NCBI RefSeq assembly: GCF_016405885.1 | Contig: NZ_JAEKGC010000007.1 | Span: forward strand, 124,001 to 188,000 | Direction of reading: 5' to 3' | From: Arthrobacter sp. MSA 4-2 | GTDB lineage: Bacteria > Actinomycetota > Actinomycetes > Actinomycetales > Micrococcaceae | DNA: 64,000 nt | Part shown: positions 61,406 to 64,000 of the stretch, piece by piece | Layout of the letters: each line of letters starts with the position of its first letter | Position numbering within the stretch: the first letter of the stretch is position 1 | The notes under the pieces: model-generated | Seen by the model: only the letters and a program-made list of their open reading frames with translations | The model's database searches: none | What the model was told of the DNA's origin: nothing | Position numbers and translations under genes: made by a program

Positions 61406-62998
61406 ATGACCACGAACCACGAAGGATCGACCGGAGCCGAGATGGGACCCGCGGAGATCCAGGCTGTCATCGACCGGATTCTCGCCCACGACGAGGCGGT
61501 CGAGTCCAAATCTTCGGCGGCAGCCAAGCCCCCGGCCGGCGACGGATCGACCGGTGGTGCCCCGGCGACGTGGCGCTCACGCGCCCAGGCGCTTTCCGCA
61601 TCCGCACAGGAGCACTCGGAGTTCGACGGAGACCAGGAGGACCTCGCCGAGCGGCACGCCCTGCGCCGCGTGGCCGGTCTTTCGACCGAACTTGAAGACG
61701 TCACCGAGGTCGAATACCGCCAGCTGCGCCTTGAGCGCGTCGTCCTCGCCGGCCTCTGGAGCGACGGCACGGCGCAGGACGCCGAGAACTCGCTCCAGGA
61801 GCTCGCCGCCCTCGCTGAGACAGCCGGCTCGGAGGTGCTCGACGGGATGGTCCAGCGGCGCCTGAAGCCGGACCCGGCCACCTTCCTTGGCTCCGGCAAG
61901 GCCCAGGAACTCAAGGACGTGGTGGCGGCCGTCGGAGCAGACACCGTCATCGTCGACAGCGAGCTTTCCCCCTCCCAGCGCAGGGGCCTCGAGGACATCG
62001 TCAAGGTCAAGGTCATCGACCGGACCGCCCTGATCCTCGACATCTTCGCCCAGCACGCCCAGTCCCGCGAGGGCAAGGCCCAGGTGGAACTCGCCCAGCT
62101 CGAATACCTCCTGCCGCGGCTTCGTGGCTGGGGTGAATCGATGTCCCGCCAGGCCGGTGGACAGGTCGGCAGCGCCGGCGCCGGAATGGGCTCCCGCGGT
62201 CCGGGTGAGACGAAGATCGAACTCGACCGCCGGAAGATCCGCACCCGCATGGCGAAGCTGCGCCGCGAGATCGCCGGCATGAAGCCGGCCCGGGAGACCA
62301 AGCGCTCGAACCGGCGCCGCAACCAGGTGCCGTCCGTGGCCATCGCCGGCTACACCAACGCCGGGAAGTCATCGCTGCTGAACCGGCTCACCGACGCCGG
62401 TGTGCTGGTGGAGAACGCCCTGTTCGCGACCCTTGACCCGACGGTGCGCCGGGCCGAGACAACCGACGGCCTCGGGTACACCCTCGTGGACACCGTCGGC
62501 TTCGTCCGGTCGCTGCCAACACAGCTCGTCGAGGCCTTCCGGTCAACCCTCGAGGAGGTGGCGGACGCCGACCTGATCCTCCACGTCGTCGACGCGTCCC
62601 ACCCCGACCCCGAAGGGCAGATCGCCGCCGTGCGCACGGTCCTCGCGGAGGTCGACGCCCGGAAGATCCCCGAGATCATCGTGCTCAACAAGGCCGACGC
62701 CGCCGACCCGTTCGTCCTCGAACGGCTCCGGCAGCGGGAGCCGCGCCACGTCGTCGTCTCGGCCCGCACGGGCCAGGGCATCGATGAGCTGCGCATGCAG
62801 ATCAGCACCTCCATCCCGAGGCCCGGGGTGCGGATGTCGCTGCTCGTTCCCTACGACCACGGGGAGATCACCAGCCGTCTCCACGAAGAGGACGCGGAGA
62901 TCCTCTCCCTGGACCACGCCGAAGAGGGAACCGTGCTTGAGGTGATGGTGAGGGAGGGCCTCGCCGCGGAGCTCGAGCCGTACCTGAGGCATGAGTAA
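61406..62998 (+). CDS. hflX: GTPase HflX
   Basis: Ribosome-associated GTPase that splits stalled or stressed 70S ribosomes. 530 residues. N-terminal HflX domain with FLGSGKAQELKDVV and VIVDSELSPSQRRGLEDIV, a helical linker with SREGKAQVELAQLEYLLPRL, RGPGETKIELDRRKIRTRMA, then the G domain with P-loop GYTNAGKSS (about 315-323), DTVGFVRSLP and NKADAADP. ATG at 61406 has AAAGGAG 4 nt upstream; an ATG at 61391 adds five residues and is also possible. The long variable N-terminus (first 55 residues) is typical of actinobacteria. Overlaps dinG by 8 nt. Confidence 0.96.
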   Translation: MTTNHEGSTGAEMGPAEIQAVIDRILAHDEAVESKSSAAAKPPAGDGSTGGAPATWRSRAQALSASAQEHSEFDGDQEDLAERHALRRVAGLSTELEDVTEVEYRQLRLERVVLAGLWSDGTAQDAENSLQELAALAETAGSEVLDGMVQRRLKPDPATFLGSGKAQELKDVVAAVGADTVIVDSELSPSQRRGLEDIVKVKVIDRTALILDIFAQHAQSREGKAQVELAQLEYLLPRLRGWGESMSRQAGGQVGSAGAGMGSRGPGETKIELDRRKIRTRMAKLRREIAGMKPARETKRSNRRRNQVPSVAIAGYTNAGKSSLLNRLTDAGVLVENALFATLDPTVRRAETTDGLGYTLVDTVGFVRSLPTQLVEAFRSTLEEVADADLILHVVDASHPDPEGQIAAVRTVLAEVDARKIPEIIVLNKADAADPFVLERLRQREPRHVVVSARTGQGIDELRMQISTSIPRPGVRMSLLVPYDHGEITSRLHEEDAEILSLDHAEEGTVLEVMVREGLAAELEPYLRHE

Positions 62999-64000
62999 AG
63001 GGCCCGAGCCCGACGCGCTGGACCTGCTGGATGCCGCCGTTGCGGCCATGGGCGGTGAAAGCCGCGCCGGTCAGCATGAGATGACGCGCCGGGTGAGCGA
63101 GGCCATCGACACCGGCGAGCACCTTCTCGTGCAGGCCGGTACCGGAACGGGAAAGTCCCTGGCGTACCTGCTGCCGCTGATCGCCCACGCCATGGAGAGC
63201 GAGAAGCCCTCGATCGTGTCAACGGCGACCCTGGCCCTTCAGGCGCAGATCGTGGGCCGGGACCTGCCACGGCTGCTGTCGGCGGTTCAGCCGCACCTTC
63301 CCCGGCCCGTCGATGTCGCCCTCCTGAAGGGTCGGTCGAACTACGTGTGCCTGCACAAGACGGCGGGGGGATTCCCGGAGGAGGACGCCCCCGACGCCCT
63401 GTTCAGCCTCGGCGAGGACGCCGTCCAGCACCCCGGCGCGGCACCGGCCGCGCCGGGCAGCGCGCTAGGCCGGGAGGTGGTGCGCCTCCGCGAATGGGCC
63501 GAAGACACCGAGACCGGTGACCGCGACGAACTGCTGCCGGGCGTCAGCGACCGGGCCTGGCGCCAGGTGTCGGTCAGCAGCCTCGAGTGCCTCGGCGCCC
63601 AGCGGTGCCCGGTGGCCAAGGAGTGCTTCAGCGAGCGTGCCCGCGAGGCCGCCGCGACCGCCGACATCGTCATCACGAACCACGCGATGCTCGCCATCAG
63701 CGCCTTCGAGGGCCTGGCCGTGCTGCCGGATTACGACGTCGTCGTCATCGACGAGGCCCACGAACTCCACGACCGGGTCACCGGGGCGGTCTCGGGGCAG
63801 CTCTCGGCGGCGATGGTCTCCGCGGCCGCGACCGCGGTGCGCCGTCATGCGTCGCTGCGCACCGACGCACTCGACTCCGCGGGCAAGGCCCTCGAGGAGG
63901 CCTGCGCGCTCCTGCCGTCGGGGCTGATGCCCGGACGGCTTCCCGAGGAGCTCGAATCCGCCCTCGAACAGGTCCGCGACGCCTCCCGTGCGGCCCTGTC
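62991..64000 (+). CDS. dinG: DinG/XPD-family ATP-dependent DNA helicase (3' end outside window)
   Basis: The frame from the ATG at 62991 stays open to the right edge: 336 residues are visible. Walker A AGTGTGKS at 49-56, DEAH box (VVVIDEAHELHD) with Asp254, and ITNHAMLAI before it. Cys120, Cys200, Cys206 and Cys212 (NYVCLH, LECLGAQRCPVAKEC) are placed as the four ligands of the 4Fe-4S cluster of the XPD-like superfamily 2 helicases. The C-terminal motor half is missing. It overlaps the end of hflX by 8 nt, the usual hflX-dinG pairing in actinobacteria. No SOS box is seen at this gene. Confidence 0.92.
   Translation, partial: MSKGPEPDALDLLDAAVAAMGGESRAGQHEMTRRVSEAIDTGEHLLVQAGTGTGKSLAYLLPLIAHAMESEKPSIVSTATLALQAQIVGRDLPRLLSAVQPHLPRPVDVALLKGRSNYVCLHKTAGGFPEEDAPDALFSLGEDAVQHPGAAPAAPGSALGREVVRLREWAEDTETGDRDELLPGVSDRAWRQVSVSSLECLGAQRCPVAKECFSERAREAAATADIVITNHAMLAISAFEGLAVLPDYDVVVIDEAHELHDRVTGAVSGQLSAAMVSAAATAVRRHASLRTDALDSAGKALEEACALLPSGLMPGRLPEELESALEQVRDASRAAL

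Noticed and set aside
1-64000. tRNA, rRNA, prophage, restriction or abortive-infection systems
   Set aside because: No tRNA-like stretch, integrase, transposase or known defence gene was recognised on either strand; the genes present are mostly housekeeping or catabolic.

Overview
The window is very GC-rich, with third codon positions almost all G or C. It carries the core chromosomal gene order of an actinobacterium: dxr-rseP-ispG-proS, rimP-nusA-ylxR-infB-rbfA-truB-ribF-rpsO-pnp, dapB/dapA-rnj-ftsK-pgsA-cinA-clgR, and recA-recX-miaB-miaA-dapF-hflX-dinG. The gene order, the DUF3046 gene before recA, the DUF4081 acetyltransferase after ispG and the ClgR-type regulator after cinA fit Micrococcales, most likely an Arthrobacter-like Micrococcaceae (inference; no 16S or marker comparison was possible). 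No tRNA, rRNA, insertion sequence, prophage or CRISPR array was seen.

Layout. 1-11.1 kb is an accessory catabolic block: the tail of an MFS exporter, a GNAT acetyltransferase, and a TetR regulator divergent from a tight seven-gene operon (acyl-CoA carboxylase beta and alpha, acyl-CoA dehydrogenase, CoA-transferase A and B, MaoC hydratase, CitE-like lyase) that looks like a complete leucine/isovalerate pathway. An HNH (DUF222) gene follows. 11.2-20.3 kb holds the MEP isoprenoid genes dxr and ispG around a site-2 protease, a SatD-like/DUF3307-like two-gene module, and proS. 20.3-24 kb is a small insert: TSUP transporter, aminoglycoside-type kinase, VIT1-type metal transporter and a ferritin-like membrane protein. 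24.1-37.9 kb is the translation/RNA block from rimP to pnp, with an aminotransferase and several small membrane proteins. 38-43.8 kb has an M16 peptidase and a molybdenum-cofactor cluster (moaD-moaA divergent from moeA-moaC-mog-moaE). 43.8-53.6 kb has the lysine/peptidoglycan genes dapB and dapA, RNase J, FtsK, PgsA, CinA and ClgR. 53.7-64 kb has a MarR regulator, the recA region, the miaB-miaA-dapF group, an RsmC-like methyltransferase, hflX and the start of a dinG helicase.

Expression signals. Many start codons lack a Shine-Dalgarno sequence and instead have a TAnnnT or similar -10 box 6-8 nt upstream, which predicts leaderless mRNAs (dxr, SatD-like, YciI, truB, aminotransferase, moaA, dapB, dapA, ftsK, pgsA, marR, miaB, dapF, the RsmC-like gene and the kinase). 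Strong hairpins without long T runs lie between many transcription units; those after infB, rbfA, rpsO and pnp are the best. recA has an actinobacterial LexA box.

The points most worth following are the leucine operon, which probably proceeds through (R)-HMG-CoA, with its paired TetR operators; the SatD/DUF3307-like module with a palindrome inside its own promoter; the repeat-bearing tails of the carboxylase and RecX; and the VIT1-ferritin pair.
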